From Paenibacillus arenilitoris (GTDB taxonomy: Bacteria; Bacillota; Bacilli; Paenibacillales; Paenibacillaceae): a DNA stretch of 64,000 bases. The notes under the pieces were generated by a model. That model saw only the letters and a list, made by a program, of their open reading frames with translations, made no database searches and was not told the DNA's origin. The stretch covers positions 62,001 to 126,000 of the forward strand of contig NZ_JACXIY010000010.1 in assembly GCF_014705655.1 (NCBI RefSeq), in the 5' to 3' direction. Position 1 is the first letter of the stretch. Each line of letters begins with the position of its first letter. The translations under genes and the position numbers were made by a program. This document shows positions 50,352-60,379 of the stretch, in pieces.

Positions 50352-53300
50352 TTGGACCGGCATCGCCAGCATGACCCCTTCGCCGAAATCGCTTTCCGCG
50401 AACACCCGGCTTACGATCAATCCATTCACGAAATTCCGCCCATCGCCTATGAGACCGTTTATTTTACACCGGGGAAGGAGATGGCGGATAAGCCGAAGGA
50501 GATAACCTATGAAGAGAGCTTGTCCGGCTTTCGCGAGCGGCTGCGGGAGCTTCGCGGCCGTTACGCTCCTTTTCTGCGAAATCTGACGCCGGATCCCGGC
50601 ATTCGCCGCGGCCAGCAGCCGTTGACCGAGTTCCTGTTCCGTTACCGGACGGAGGAGGACAAGCGGGGGTTCCGGCGCGTATTGGAAGGAAGCGGCGAGT
50701 GGGAGAAGGTATCGATTCCGGATTTCCGGGGACCGACCGACGAAGAGGGCCGATGGACCGGTTATTACCGCGCCGAATTCGAATACGGCCCGAACGGTTC
50801 CGGCAACCGGGTCTTCATCCGGTTTGACGGCGTCGATTACAAAGCTACCGTATACTTGAACGGCAAATGCCTGGGCAGCCACGAAGGCTTCTTCTCGCCG
50901 TTCGATTTCGATGTGACGGAGCTGCTTCAGGCGGAAAATACGCTCGTCGTCGAGGTGCAGAACGACTACCCGATGATGGGTGTCGGAGGCTCCCAGCTCG
51001 ACGGGGACAAAATTTACGCGGCGACCGGTCCGGGCTGGGACGACCCGGAAAGCGGCTGGCACCACTGCCCGCCCGGCGCGGGCATTTACGGCGCCGTCTA
51101 TCTGGAAGAGCGGCCGCCGCTCTACATTCACGATTTATTCGTCAGACCCGATATCGACGGGGGAAGCGCGGAAATTTGGATCGATGCGGTGAATGCGACG
51201 GATGGGCTGATCGAGGATGCGGAGCTTCTGGTCGATATCCTGCCGAAAAATTTCACCGGCGAAGCATTCGGACCGTTTCGCTTCAAAGCGGCGTACGCGG
51301 GTCCGGGCTTCAATTATTTCCGGTACCGGATCGAGCTCCCTTCCTTCAAGCTGTGGGAGCCGGAATCGCCGTTTCTGTACGTGGCCCGGGTTCGGCTCGA
51401 GCCGAGCGGCGGGCGTCCGGACGTCCGCGACCGCCAGTTCGGCATGCGGAAGTTTCATCAGGACGAACAATCGGTGCCGAAAGGTACGCTGTATTTGAAC
51501 AACCGCCCGGTCATCCTGCGGGGCGCCAACGAGATGGGGCATTTGCAGCAGTGCGTCATGCAAAACGATACCGGGCAATTGATCGACGATATCCTAATCG
51601 CCAAAATGGCCAATCTGAACTTTTACCGCATTACGCAGCGGCCGGTTCAGGAACAAATTTACGACTACCTCGACATGCTCGGAATGATGCATCAGTGCGA
51701 TTTGCCGACATTCGGCTTTATCCGCCGCAACCAGTTTTGCGAAGCGGTCCGGCAGACGGCGGAGATGGAGAGGCTGATCCGCAGCCATCCGTCCTCCATT
51801 ATGGTATCGCTCATTAACGAGCCTTCGCGGACGGAGAAAAGAAGGAAGGGGCACCGCTTCCTGCACCGGGATGAATTGGAGGCGTTCTTCGTCGCGGCCA
51901 GACAGGCGATCTATATCGAAAACCCGGACCGCGTCGTGAAAAACACGGACGGCGACTACAATCCGCCGACGCGCGAGGGGCTTCCCGATTTTCACTGCTA
52001 CAACATGTGGTACACGGACAATATGATGACCGTCGGCAAAATGCACAAAGGCTTCCTGCCCCCGATCAAAGAGGGGTGGAAGGCGGGATGCGGCGAGTAC
52101 GGAACCGAAGGGCTGGACAATCTCGAGGTCATGCTGAAGCGGTATCCGCGGGAATGGCTTCCGTCCGGCTTGCAGGACCCGTGGTCGCCGGCCGAAATCG
52201 TCAAAGCGCAAACGTACGCGCTGCACGGGGATTGGTTCGCGGAGCAGCAAACGATCGCCGATTGGATCCGCGCCAGCCAGCGGCATCAAAGCCTGGCGAC
52301 CAAATGGATGACCGATGCCTGGAGAAGGAGAGCCGATTATATCGTCTCCACCGCCATCCATTTGCTGATCGACGCCTGGCCGGCCGGCTGGATGAAGGCG
52401 CTCGTCGGCGTGGACCGGATACCGAAGCCCGCCTATTTCGTCTATCAAGCCTGTCTGGAGCCGGTGCGCGTTCATTTGCGGAGCGACCGATACAAGGCAT
52501 ACGCAGGCGAACGGCTGGAGGTGGAGGCCTGGCTGCTGAACGATTCGTCGCGGACGCTGGACGGCTGCCGCATCATCGCGACGCTGAGGGACGAAACGCG
52601 CGATTACGGTCATTTTGAACTATCGGCCTGCGGCGTTCCGCATACGTCTTCGCGGTATGCGGGCACGATCCGGATCGACGTGCCTGAGCCGGCGGCAGGC
52701 AGGGGAGTGCTATACGTAGACGCCTGTCTTCTGAACGAACGAGGGGAAACGGTGAACGCGGAACGGTTCACATTCGAAGCATTCGCTTCAGTCGCTTCGC
52801 CGGAAGCCGGGGCGGCGCCTTCGGTCGCTTGTCTCGGAGACGGGGCGGAGCGGCTATGCGCCCGTCTCCGTCTATCCGCAGAACCGTATGACGCAGGGCG
52901 CTGGACGGACAGCGGCATACCTCTTGTCGTATCCTCCGGCAAGCTGTTCGAAGCGAGCAAGACGATCATTTTGGAGAGGGTGAAGGAAGGGGCGGCGGTC
53001 GTGCTCCTCCGGGATGGCGACGATGAGCCGGATACATGGGACATCGCAGGTTCTCCCGTCCGAACGGTCAAGATGAAAAACCGGTACGTACTGGCGGCGG
53101 CGTCCGGCAGGCCGGAGCTGGAAGGGCTGCGGGAGGACGATTTCTCCTATTTCTACGAGGCGGGCAAAGACCGGATCGAAGGGATAGCCGACTGCCATCT
53201 GGAAGGCGAAGGGCTTGAGGCGCTCATTTTCAGCTGTTATTACAGCCGCTCCAAGCAGGAGAAAGGAACGCTCCCGGTCGTTGCGGCGAAACGTTACGGA

Positions 53301-53471
53301 AACGGCGTTCTCCGCTTTGTCGCGCTGCCGCTGGACGGAAAGGCGGGCTATAATCCGACGCTGGATCGACTGCTGCGCGCGCTGCTTCAGCGTCCTGCCG
53401 CGCAACCGGACGACAGCGCGGCCGCAGCATTGGTCAATGGCGGCAGCGAGGAGTTGAACCGGATTGTTTAG
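50352..53471 (+). CDS. GH2 family glycosidase, atypical
   Basis: A 1039-residue GH2 protein with the order sugar-binding sandwich ('FIRFDGVDYKATVYLNGKCLGSHEGFFSPFDFDVT'), Ig-like domain, TIM barrel and long C-terminal beta domains. The acid/base is Glu490 in 'SLINEPS' and the nucleophile Glu582 in 'GCGEYGTEG'. The absence of the LacZ-type galactose-binding motifs suggests beta-glucuronidase, beta-mannosidase-like or alpha-L-arabinopyranosidase-like activity; I cannot tell which. AAGGAGG (50337-50343) is 8 bases before TTG 50352, which is far better than the frame opening at 50268 inside the GH95 gene. It overlaps the esterase start by 8 bases. Confidence 0.88.
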   Translation: MDRHRQHDPFAEIAFREHPAYDQSIHEIPPIAYETVYFTPGKEMADKPKEITYEESLSGFRERLRELRGRYAPFLRNLTPDPGIRRGQQPLTEFLFRYRTEEDKRGFRRVLEGSGEWEKVSIPDFRGPTDEEGRWTGYYRAEFEYGPNGSGNRVFIRFDGVDYKATVYLNGKCLGSHEGFFSPFDFDVTELLQAENTLVVEVQNDYPMMGVGGSQLDGDKIYAATGPGWDDPESGWHHCPPGAGIYGAVYLEERPPLYIHDLFVRPDIDGGSAEIWIDAVNATDGLIEDAELLVDILPKNFTGEAFGPFRFKAAYAGPGFNYFRYRIELPSFKLWEPESPFLYVARVRLEPSGGRPDVRDRQFGMRKFHQDEQSVPKGTLYLNNRPVILRGANEMGHLQQCVMQNDTGQLIDDILIAKMANLNFYRITQRPVQEQIYDYLDMLGMMHQCDLPTFGFIRRNQFCEAVRQTAEMERLIRSHPSSIMVSLINEPSRTEKRRKGHRFLHRDELEAFFVAARQAIYIENPDRVVKNTDGDYNPPTREGLPDFHCYNMWYTDNMMTVGKMHKGFLPPIKEGWKAGCGEYGTEGLDNLEVMLKRYPREWLPSGLQDPWSPAEIVKAQTYALHGDWFAEQQTIADWIRASQRHQSLATKWMTDAWRRRADYIVSTAIHLLIDAWPAGWMKALVGVDRIPKPAYFVYQACLEPVRVHLRSDRYKAYAGERLEVEAWLLNDSSRTLDGCRIIATLRDETRDYGHFELSACGVPHTSSRYAGTIRIDVPEPAAGRGVLYVDACLLNERGETVNAERFTFEAFASVASPEAGAAPSVACLGDGAERLCARLRLSAEPYDAGRWTDSGIPLVVSSGKLFEASKTIILERVKEGAAVVLLRDGDDEPDTWDIAGSPVRTVKMKNRYVLAAASGRPELEGLREDDFSYFYEAGKDRIEGIADCHLEGEGLEALIFSCYYSRSKQEKGTLPVVAAKRYGNGVLRFVALPLDGKAGYNPTLDRLLRALLQRPAAQPDDSAAAALVNGGSEELNRIV

Positions 53472-55458
53472 CAAATGGGAAAACCAGCCGATTTCGGGTT
53501 TTGACGCGAAAAGCATGCTGCCGCGCTGGACGTACGAAAGGGCCATGCAAGCCTCTATCGAAGGGGAGCGGGAACGAGACGCCATCAAGAGCATCGCCGA
53601 TCTGGAACGGCGTCAAAGGGCGATCCGCGAAGGAATCGAGCGATGCATCGGCGGCATGCCGGGCAGCGATACGCCGCTTAACCCGCGCACGGCCGGAACG
53701 GTCCGCGGCAACGGCTTCCGCGTCGAGAAGGTGATCTTCGAATCGAGGCCGTCCGTCTACGTGACGGCAAATGTCTACATCCCGGACGGAATCCGGGAGC
53801 CTCGGGGCGCGGTGCTGCTGCTCTGCGGCCACCGCGAGAAGGCGAAGCATTGCGACGAATACCAGACCGCCTGTCATTACCTCGTCCATTCGGGACTTGT
53901 CGTCCTGTCGGTCGATCCGACGGGACAAGGGGAGCGGTTCAACCGCTATGACCCCGCATCGAAGCAGGCCGGCATGACAAGCGTGCGGGATCATGAGAAC
54001 GCCGGCCGCCAATGTCTCCCGCTCGGGGACAGCCTGGCGCGTTATATGCTTCATGACGCCGTAAGGGCGATCGATTATTTATGCACCCGGCCGGAGGTCG
54101 ATCCGAACCGGATCGGGGTAACCGGACATTCCGGGGGAGGCATGCAGACGTCGCTTGTGATGATGTACGACCGCCGCATTGCCGCGGCCGCCCCCGGCGG
54201 CTTCATCATGAACCGGCCCTGGTTTCTGCTTACCGGCAAAACGCAGGACGCCGAGCAGAAGTGGCCCGGCTTCTCGGCGCTCGGCTTCGACCATGAGGAT
54301 ATTTTGCTCGCCATGGCGCCCAGACCGGTGCTCGTCCTTGCCACGACGTACGATTCCGTTCCGATCGAGGGACCCCGGCATACGGTTGCCGTTAACCGGA
54401 GGTTCTGGGAATTGTCCGGACACGGCGAGAGGATCGGGCTCGCCGAGGATGCGAACGCGCACCGGTTCACCGTGCCTCTGATCCGGGCGGCCGCGAGCTT
54501 TTTCTCCGCCCATCTGCTGGGCGCTTCCGCCGTTCCGCCGGATGACCGGATCGAGCTGCTCCCGGCCGAGCGGCTGCTCTGTACCCGCAGCGGTCAAGTC
54601 ATCGGGGAGCTGGAGCAGGCGAAGTCGATCTACGATGAGAATGCGCAGCGGCTGTCGCAGCTTGAGGCGGCGAGACATGCTATGCCGGAAGGTGAACGAA
54701 GAAGCCGGTCGATCGACTGGCTGAGAGCCGCCGTACAGGCGGGCCGGCAGCCGGCCGATCCGAATCCGCGGTATGCGGGAGGCGGCGAGGCGGAAGGCTT
54801 GCAGGTCAGCCGCATCGTCTGGTGGAGTCAGCGGGGGCTGCTTAATCATGCCCTGCTGTTCGCCGGCGGACGGCAGGCAGACTGCAAACGGCCCGTCACG
54901 ATCGCGATTTGGGACCGGGGGACGAACAGCCTCGAGCCGCATGCCTCTTGGATTAGAGAGGTATGCGAATCGGGCAGAACGGCGATGGTTCTCAATCCGA
55001 CCGGCGTCGGGCCGCTGCTGCCGCATCTGGACGCGCCGGACGACGACCCGTACAAGATGTTCGGGGCGCTCGACAAGCATACGGATGAATTAATGTGGCT
55101 TGGCGACAGCATGGCGGCGGTGCGCGTCCATGATATGCTTCGCGCGGCGGAAGTCGCGCGCGGCTCGGCTCTCCTGGACGGAGAGAACATCGAGCTGTAC
55201 GGCTTCGGGCGATATGCCGTATACGCCGGATTGGCCGCGCTGCTCGATCCCCGGATCCGGGGCGTCCGGATGGAACGCCCTTTCCGCAGCCTGGCGGAGT
55301 GGGTTCGTAATCCGGATTATGATCCGGAGGACTCGCTCAGCTTTATCGTACCCGGCATGCTGCGGTTGTTCGATCTTCCGGACATGGACAGGTGGCTTGC
55401 CGAAGAGGGGCGTTTGATCGGCGGGCCGGCGATTAGAGGTCGAAACCCGCATAGCTGA
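53464..55458 (+). CDS. Alpha/beta-hydrolase of acetyl-xylan-esterase type
   Basis: A 664-residue cytoplasmic hydrolase. 'ITGHSGGG'-type nucleophile elbow ('VTGHSGGGMQTSL', about residues 219-231), oxyanion region 'LLLCGHREKAKH', and 'APRPVLVLATTYDSVPIEGPR' carrying the likely acid, then 'DANAHRFTVPLIRA' with the likely His. The C-terminal third (about 430-640) is a second alpha/beta-like part seen in some two-domain esterases. Such proteins remove acetyl groups from glycans; acetylated rhamnogalacturonan is the likely target given the neighbours. TTG 53464 follows GAGGAG and overlaps the upstream stop. Confidence 0.8.
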   Translation: MFSKWENQPISGFDAKSMLPRWTYERAMQASIEGERERDAIKSIADLERRQRAIREGIERCIGGMPGSDTPLNPRTAGTVRGNGFRVEKVIFESRPSVYVTANVYIPDGIREPRGAVLLLCGHREKAKHCDEYQTACHYLVHSGLVVLSVDPTGQGERFNRYDPASKQAGMTSVRDHENAGRQCLPLGDSLARYMLHDAVRAIDYLCTRPEVDPNRIGVTGHSGGGMQTSLVMMYDRRIAAAAPGGFIMNRPWFLLTGKTQDAEQKWPGFSALGFDHEDILLAMAPRPVLVLATTYDSVPIEGPRHTVAVNRRFWELSGHGERIGLAEDANAHRFTVPLIRAAASFFSAHLLGASAVPPDDRIELLPAERLLCTRSGQVIGELEQAKSIYDENAQRLSQLEAARHAMPEGERRSRSIDWLRAAVQAGRQPADPNPRYAGGGEAEGLQVSRIVWWSQRGLLNHALLFAGGRQADCKRPVTIAIWDRGTNSLEPHASWIREVCESGRTAMVLNPTGVGPLLPHLDAPDDDPYKMFGALDKHTDELMWLGDSMAAVRVHDMLRAAEVARGSALLDGENIELYGFGRYAVYAGLAALLDPRIRGVRMERPFRSLAEWVRNPDYDPEDSLSFIVPGMLRLFDLPDMDRWLAEEGRLIGGPAIRGRNPHS

Positions 55459-55493
55459 CGGCTCAACGAAATGAAACGAAAGGAGAGGATGAC

Positions 55494-56426
55494 GTGACAC
55501 TGCTTCAAGGCGTTATCCCCGTACTCATGACCCCGTTTACGGAACGGGAGGAATTGAACGAACGGGTGCTTCGCCAATATATCCGCCGCTATTTGAGCGC
55601 CGGCGTTCACGGTCTCTTTTGCCTCGGGACGAACGGGGAGTTTTTCTCGCTTACGGAGGAGGAAAAGATCCGGATCGTGGAAATCGCCGTGGAGGAGGCG
55701 AAGGGCAAGGTTCCGATTTATGCGGGCACGGGCGGCATCAGCACGAAAGAAGTCGTACGGCTGTCGGAGAAAATGGAGGAGCTCGGCGCGGACGCGCTGT
55801 CGGTCATTACGCCGTACTTTCTCCCGCTCACCCAAGACGAGCTGCTCGGCCATTACCGGAGCGTCGCCGCCTCGGTGTCGCTGCCGATCGTGCTGTACAA
55901 TTTTCCCGCCCGTACGGGCCTCGCCATCGAGTCGGAGACGGTCGCGGAGCTGGCGAAAATACCGAATATCGTCGCGATCAAGGACAGCAGCGGCAGCTTT
56001 GAATTAATCGAGCAATATATAGCGGCGGCGGGACCGGATTTTGCCGTGCTGGCGGGCTCGGACGCCCTGCTTCTGAAGACGCTGCAGGCAGGCGGCAAAG
56101 GCGGCGTCAGCGGCTCCGCCAACGTGCTGCCGGAGCTGATGGTATCGATTTACGAGCACTGGCGGAGCGGCAATATCGAAGCGGCCGGGGCGGCGCAGGC
56201 GCTGCTTCAGCCATTGTCGCAGGCCTACCGGATGTCGACGCTGCCTTCCGTATTCAAGGAGGCGATGAATCGGATGGGACTGGAAGCGGGGCCGTGCCGG
56301 TCGCCGATCGGCCCGCTGCCCGCGGAAGCCTCGGAGGAGCTTGACCGCGTGCTCCGCCATTACCGGGAGCTTGGCCATATTCACGGGGAGCCGAACGATC
56401 GGTTCGCCGGAAGGAGGCGTTCATGA
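55494..56426 (+). CDS. Dihydrodipicolinate synthase/N-acetylneuraminate lyase family aldolase
   Basis: A 310-residue class I aldolase. The Schiff-base Lys163 is in 'VAIKDSSG', the conserved Tyr135 in 'LYNFPARTG', and the substrate carboxylate loop is 'GTNGEF' (45-50). Members split 2-keto-3-deoxy sugar acids to pyruvate plus an aldehyde, or make dihydrodipicolinate. In a pectin operon a role in cleaving a 2-keto-3-deoxy acid from galacturonate, rhamnonate or a related acid is more likely than lysine synthesis, but this is context only. GTG 55494 follows AAAGGAGAGGA; the stop overlaps the GH29 start (ATGA). Confidence 0.88.
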   Translation: MTLLQGVIPVLMTPFTEREELNERVLRQYIRRYLSAGVHGLFCLGTNGEFFSLTEEEKIRIVEIAVEEAKGKVPIYAGTGGISTKEVVRLSEKMEELGADALSVITPYFLPLTQDELLGHYRSVAASVSLPIVLYNFPARTGLAIESETVAELAKIPNIVAIKDSSGSFELIEQYIAAAGPDFAVLAGSDALLLKTLQAGGKGGVSGSANVLPELMVSIYEHWRSGNIEAAGAAQALLQPLSQAYRMSTLPSVFKEAMNRMGLEAGPCRSPIGPLPAEASEELDRVLRHYRELGHIHGEPNDRFAGRRRS

Positions 56427-57772
56427 TGAAGGAGCCGGGAGAGTCCGCAACGATGACGGCGCCGGGCAGCGATTCGGATATGCTGCGGACGACGGGCGAC
56501 AGCGGCTGGTTTACGCAGGACCGGTTCGGTTTGTTTATTCACTGGGGGCTCTATTCCATGGGCGCAAGACATGAATGGATGCAGGCCCGCGAACGGCTGA
56601 GCCCGGAGAAATACGGCAAATATTTCAATCGATTCGATCCCGATCTGTACGACCCGAACCTGTGGGCGGAGCTCGCCTCGGAAGCCGGCATGAAATATAT
56701 GGTCGCGACGACCAAGCATCACGAGGGCTTCTGCCTGTGGGACAGCGCCCATACCGCATATAAGGCGACGAATACGCCAGTCGGGCGCGATCTGCTCTCG
56801 CCGATGATCGAAGCGTTCCGCGAGCGGGGCATGCGCATCGGATTGTACCATTCGCTGATCGATTGGCATCATCCGCACTATACCGTCGATCCGAAGCATC
56901 CGCTGCGCTTTGATCCGTTGTTTATCGAAGCGAGCAAGCGGCGGGATTTCGCGCAGTACCGGGCCTATCTGCATGCGCAGACGAAGGAGCTGCTGACCGG
57001 GTTCGGCAAGATCGACCTGCTGTTTTACGATTTCTCGTTTCCCGAGGAAGGCGGACTGCCCGGCAAGGGCAAGGAGGATTGGGGCAGCGAGGAGCTCGTT
57101 CGGATGATCCGGACGCTGCAGCCGCAAATTTTGCTCAACGACCGGCTCCAGACCGGCGGGGACATCACGACGCCCGAGCAATATATGCCGAGGGAATGGG
57201 TGAAGGTGGACGGCAAGCGGGTCGTATGGGAGACGTGCCATACGTTCAGCGGCTCGTGGGGCTATTACCGCGACGAGGAATCGTGGAAAAGCGTGGACAC
57301 GCTCGTCAAGATGCTGATCGACGCCGTCAGCAAGGGCGGCAACTTGCTGCTGAACATCGGACCGAACGCGCGCGGGGAAATCGACGAGCGCGCGGTCGAC
57401 CGCCTGAAGGGCATCGGGAAATGGATGAAGCGCCACGGCCGTTCCATTTACGGCTGCACCGCGGCCCCCGAAACTTTCGAGTGCCCGCAGGACTGCCGTC
57501 TGACCTACAATCCTTCGACGAACCGGATGTACGTGCACGTCTACAGCTGGCCGTACAAAAGCATCCACTTGAAGGGATTTGCCGGCAAGGTGGAATACGC
57601 TCAGCTGCTTAATGACGCTTCGGAAATCAGGTTCAAGGAAGGCGTCGTAGCAAGCAGCATGGTCAACGGGGCGTACCGCGAGGGCAGAGACGAATCGACG
57701 CTCTCGCTGTCGATTCCGGTCAAGAAGCCGAATGTGACCGTACCGGTCATTGAATTGTTCTTGAAGCCATAG
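56423..57772 (+). CDS. Alpha-L-fucosidase, GH29
   Basis: A 449-residue cytoplasmic retaining fucosidase. 'RFGLFIHWGLYS' (34-45) and 'TTKHHEGFCLWDS' are the family's fucose-binding motifs with conserved His residues. The nucleophile is Asp203 in 'LLFYDFSFPE'. The C-terminal beta domain is short, as in the smaller bacterial GH29 enzymes. ATG 56423 is coupled to the aldolase stop; ATG 56426 is an alternative. Works alongside the GH95 at 47957; the two families differ in mechanism and linkage preference (GH95 alpha-1,2; GH29 broader). Confidence 0.93.
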   Translation: MMKEPGESATMTAPGSDSDMLRTTGDSGWFTQDRFGLFIHWGLYSMGARHEWMQARERLSPEKYGKYFNRFDPDLYDPNLWAELASEAGMKYMVATTKHHEGFCLWDSAHTAYKATNTPVGRDLLSPMIEAFRERGMRIGLYHSLIDWHHPHYTVDPKHPLRFDPLFIEASKRRDFAQYRAYLHAQTKELLTGFGKIDLLFYDFSFPEEGGLPGKGKEDWGSEELVRMIRTLQPQILLNDRLQTGGDITTPEQYMPREWVKVDGKRVVWETCHTFSGSWGYYRDEESWKSVDTLVKMLIDAVSKGGNLLLNIGPNARGEIDERAVDRLKGIGKWMKRHGRSIYGCTAAPETFECPQDCRLTYNPSTNRMYVHVYSWPYKSIHLKGFAGKVEYAQLLNDASEIRFKEGVVASSMVNGAYREGRDESTLSLSIPVKKPNVTVPVIELFLKP

Positions 57773-57804
57773 CCATCAGACTGTCTAGGGAAGGAGATGA
57801 ACGA

Positions 57805-58725
57805 ATGGCGAGGATTGTCGTGGATTGGCGCGGGAGCGGGGATTTCCGAACCGTGCAGGAGGCGGTCATGGCGGCTCCGGAGCATTCGGAGGAGCGAACC
57901 GTCATTGAAATCCGCAAAGGGCTCTACGAAGAGAAAATCATCGTTCCGGACAGCCGGAAGTCGATCAGCTTCATCGGCGAAAGCCGGGAGGGCACCGTGC
58001 TCGTTTCTTCCGATTATGCCAATATGCCGGGACCGGACGGTCAGAAGCTGGGCAACGAGAGGTCCGCAAGCACGTTCGTATACGCCGACGATTTCTATGC
58101 GGAGCGGCTGACGTTCTCCAACCAGGCGGGCTTGTACAAAGGGCAAGCGGTCGCGCTTGCCGTCTCCGGCGACAGAGCCGTCTTCCGCGACGTGTGCATT
58201 CGCGGAAATCAGGACACGTTGTATACGCCGGGGCAAGGACGGCAGTATTACGAGAACTGCTTCATCGAGGGAACCGTCGATTTCATCTTCGGTTCGGCGA
58301 CGGCCGTGTTCGAGGGTTGCGAGCTGCACAGTATCCGAAGACATAACGGCTACGTAACGGCGGCTGCCACAACGGAGGAGCAGCCTTACGGCTACGTGTT
58401 TATTAACTGCAAGCTGACCGGCGCCGCGCCCGAGCATACCGTTTCGCTCGGAAGGCCGTGGAAGCCTTATGCCAAGGTGGTGTTCATCGATTCGTGGATG
58501 GATCGCCATATCCGGCCCGAGGGATGGGACAATTGGCGGGACACGGAACGGGAGAGAACGGCCACGTTCGCGGAGTATGGCAGCAAAGGGCCCGGCGCGC
58601 GGCCGGCGGAGCGGGCTTCGTGGGCCAAAAAGCTCGGAAGGCCGGAAGCCGGGGGCATAAAGGCTGCCGCGCTGCGGGGAAGCGACGGCTGGGATCCGGC
58701 GATGACGGTTACTTCAAACGCATAA
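57805..58725 (+). CDS. Pectin methylesterase, CE8, cytoplasmic
   Basis: A 306-residue right-handed beta-helix esterase that removes methyl groups from galacturonate residues. Catalytic and binding residues are all present: Gln114 in 'KGQAVAL', Gln136 and Asp137 in 'GNQDTLY', nucleophile Asp159 in 'DFIFG', Arg217 and Trp219 in 'LGRPW'. There is no signal peptide, unlike extracellular plant-pathogen PMEs, so it should act on imported methylated oligogalacturonides. AAGGAGATG lies before ATG 57805. Followed 33 bases later by a putative lyase that would need de-esterified substrate. Confidence 0.94.
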   Translation: MARIVVDWRGSGDFRTVQEAVMAAPEHSEERTVIEIRKGLYEEKIIVPDSRKSISFIGESREGTVLVSSDYANMPGPDGQKLGNERSASTFVYADDFYAERLTFSNQAGLYKGQAVALAVSGDRAVFRDVCIRGNQDTLYTPGQGRQYYENCFIEGTVDFIFGSATAVFEGCELHSIRRHNGYVTAAATTEEQPYGYVFINCKLTGAAPEHTVSLGRPWKPYAKVVFIDSWMDRHIRPEGWDNWRDTERERTATFAEYGSKGPGARPAERASWAKKLGRPEAGGIKAAALRGSDGWDPAMTVTSNA

Positions 58726-58758
58726 CGAATACGATGCGGGGCGAAGGAGGAGGAGCGC

Positions 58759-60270
58759 ATGTCGATAGCAAGCGGGCGCGCGGGAGAACTGCTGAAGGCG
58801 GCGGTCAATCATGCGGATTATGTGCTGGAGCGCGCGGCAGACCGTACCGGCAAGACGCCGTTGTTCGTCAATGCGTTGGATGCGGATAACGGGGAGCCTG
58901 CGTGCCACGATTATGACCATGTGGACCGGACAGCGATGCTGTCCAGTCCGGCCAGCCAGCAAAATTGGCTTCGGACGCTTGCCGCTTTGTCCGCCTTAAC
59001 CGGACAATCCGCGTACAGGGAGGCGGCCGAAGACGTCTTCCGGTATATGCTGAAGGAGCAGACGGATCGGAACGGTCTTATTTACTGGGGCGGCCATACC
59101 TCGTACGATTTGGAAGAGCGGCGTGTGGCGTTCGCCTCCGATAAAGCCCGTGTGCACGAGCTCAAATGCCATTACCCGGATTACAACCTGATGTGGAACG
59201 CCGACCGTTCCGGCACGAAACGCTACATCGAAGCGGTATGGAACGCCCATATTATCGACTGGAGCAATCTGGACTTCAACCGCCACGGTCCCTACGACGC
59301 GCCGCCCGGAGCGCTGTGGGCGAACGGTTACGAGGATGGGGACGTTTTTTTCTGGGGCGGCGGCCTTACGTTCGTCAATGCGGGCAGCGACCTGTATTAC
59401 GGCGCGGCGATGCTGGCGAAATTGACGGGCGAAGACGCTCCGCTCGAGTGGGCGATGCGGCTGGCGGAACGATATGCGCAGACTCGCCGGAGCGGCGTCG
59501 GAATCAGCGGCTACCAATTCAGCCAGTCGGCTTCGGCATGGTGCGACGGCCCGGCGATACGCGGCGATCGGGCGCAGTATCAGCTGGCGCCGTTGATTCC
59601 GGAAGGCCGCCCGGTATACGAGAGCACCTTGTTTAAGCCGCGTCCCGCCGTTCAGCGGTGCCAGCTAGCGATCGGGGAAGCGCTGGGCGATCGGGGAAGA
59701 CCGTTTCTGGATTGGTCTTGCGGGGAGATGGCCGCCTGGGGACGGACGGCTTACCGCGGCGAAGACAACAGCTTCGTTCCGATGCTGACCGACGGATGGA
59801 GCCTGGAGGGACTGACGCTGGACAGGAACGGCTATTTCGGCCGGAAAGGAACGGTGTTCAAGGCCATTCCGGCAGGTCCGGAGTTTTTCTGGATGTACGC
59901 GATGGGGTACCGGCTGTCGGGAGATCCGTTTCTTTGGACAATGGTCCGGAATATCGCGGCCGGACTCGGCTTCGGAGATATCGGCGAGCCGGACGGGGGA
60001 AGGCGCGGAGCGAAGCTGCCGGGTCCGGCGACCGGCGATCACCGCATCCTGTTCGGCATGCTTGAGCTGCACAAAGCAACGGGCCGGGATTGCTTTCTCA
60101 GCATGGCGAACCAGACGGCGAACCAATTGCTGGGCGCCCGTTATCGCAAGGGACGGTTCGTAACGGGGGGCAAAGTGCTGATCAACGATCCGGCGCCGCT
60201 CGCCCTCCTTCATCTGGTGTCCGCCGAAACGAATGCCGGCGACGGCCTTCCCAGCGTATTCCAAACCTAG
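58759..60270 (+). CDS. Pectate-lyase-like protein, probable PL2 exolyase
   Basis: A 503-residue cytoplasmic protein. 'KTPLFVNALDADNGEPACHD', 'SSPASQQNWLRTLAALSALTGQSAYREAAEDVFRYML' and 'LYWGGHTSYDLE'-like blocks resemble the PL2 family of intracellular exo-pectate lyases (PelW type), which form helical barrels; I recognise it by pattern, not alignment, so this is tentative. GH88 or GH105-type unsaturated uronyl hydrolases are the main alternative, being of similar fold. Its position right behind a signal-less methylesterase supports lyase action on demethylated oligogalacturonides. ATG 58759 follows GGAGGAG. Last gene of the operon started at 44866. Confidence 0.6.
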   Translation: MSIASGRAGELLKAAVNHADYVLERAADRTGKTPLFVNALDADNGEPACHDYDHVDRTAMLSSPASQQNWLRTLAALSALTGQSAYREAAEDVFRYMLKEQTDRNGLIYWGGHTSYDLEERRVAFASDKARVHELKCHYPDYNLMWNADRSGTKRYIEAVWNAHIIDWSNLDFNRHGPYDAPPGALWANGYEDGDVFFWGGGLTFVNAGSDLYYGAAMLAKLTGEDAPLEWAMRLAERYAQTRRSGVGISGYQFSQSASAWCDGPAIRGDRAQYQLAPLIPEGRPVYESTLFKPRPAVQRCQLAIGEALGDRGRPFLDWSCGEMAAWGRTAYRGEDNSFVPMLTDGWSLEGLTLDRNGYFGRKGTVFKAIPAGPEFFWMYAMGYRLSGDPFLWTMVRNIAAGLGFGDIGEPDGGRRGAKLPGPATGDHRILFGMLELHKATGRDCFLSMANQTANQLLGARYRKGRFVTGGKVLINDPAPLALLHLVSAETNAGDGLPSVFQT

Positions 60271-60335
60271 GTCGATGGAAGGCGACCGTCCCCAAAGGCC
60301 GTGAATCGACATGAGAGACAGCCCTGTTTGGCTTC

Positions 60336-60379
60336 GACGGCCATGAGACGGCCATGAGACGACCATGAGACGGCCATGC
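60336..60379. repeat. Four tandem copies of an 11-base repeat
   Basis: Unit GACGGCCATGA occurs at 60336, 60347 and, with one or two changes, 60358 and 60369. The 11-base period is about one helical turn. It lies 66 bases after the lyase stop. The reverse strand can be read as a repeating peptide there, which is a by-product. Confidence 0.85.

Noticed and set aside
55494-56426. Naming the aldolase dapA
   Set aside because: The operon context is sugar-acid breakdown, and lysine-pathway identity cannot be told from the motifs alone.
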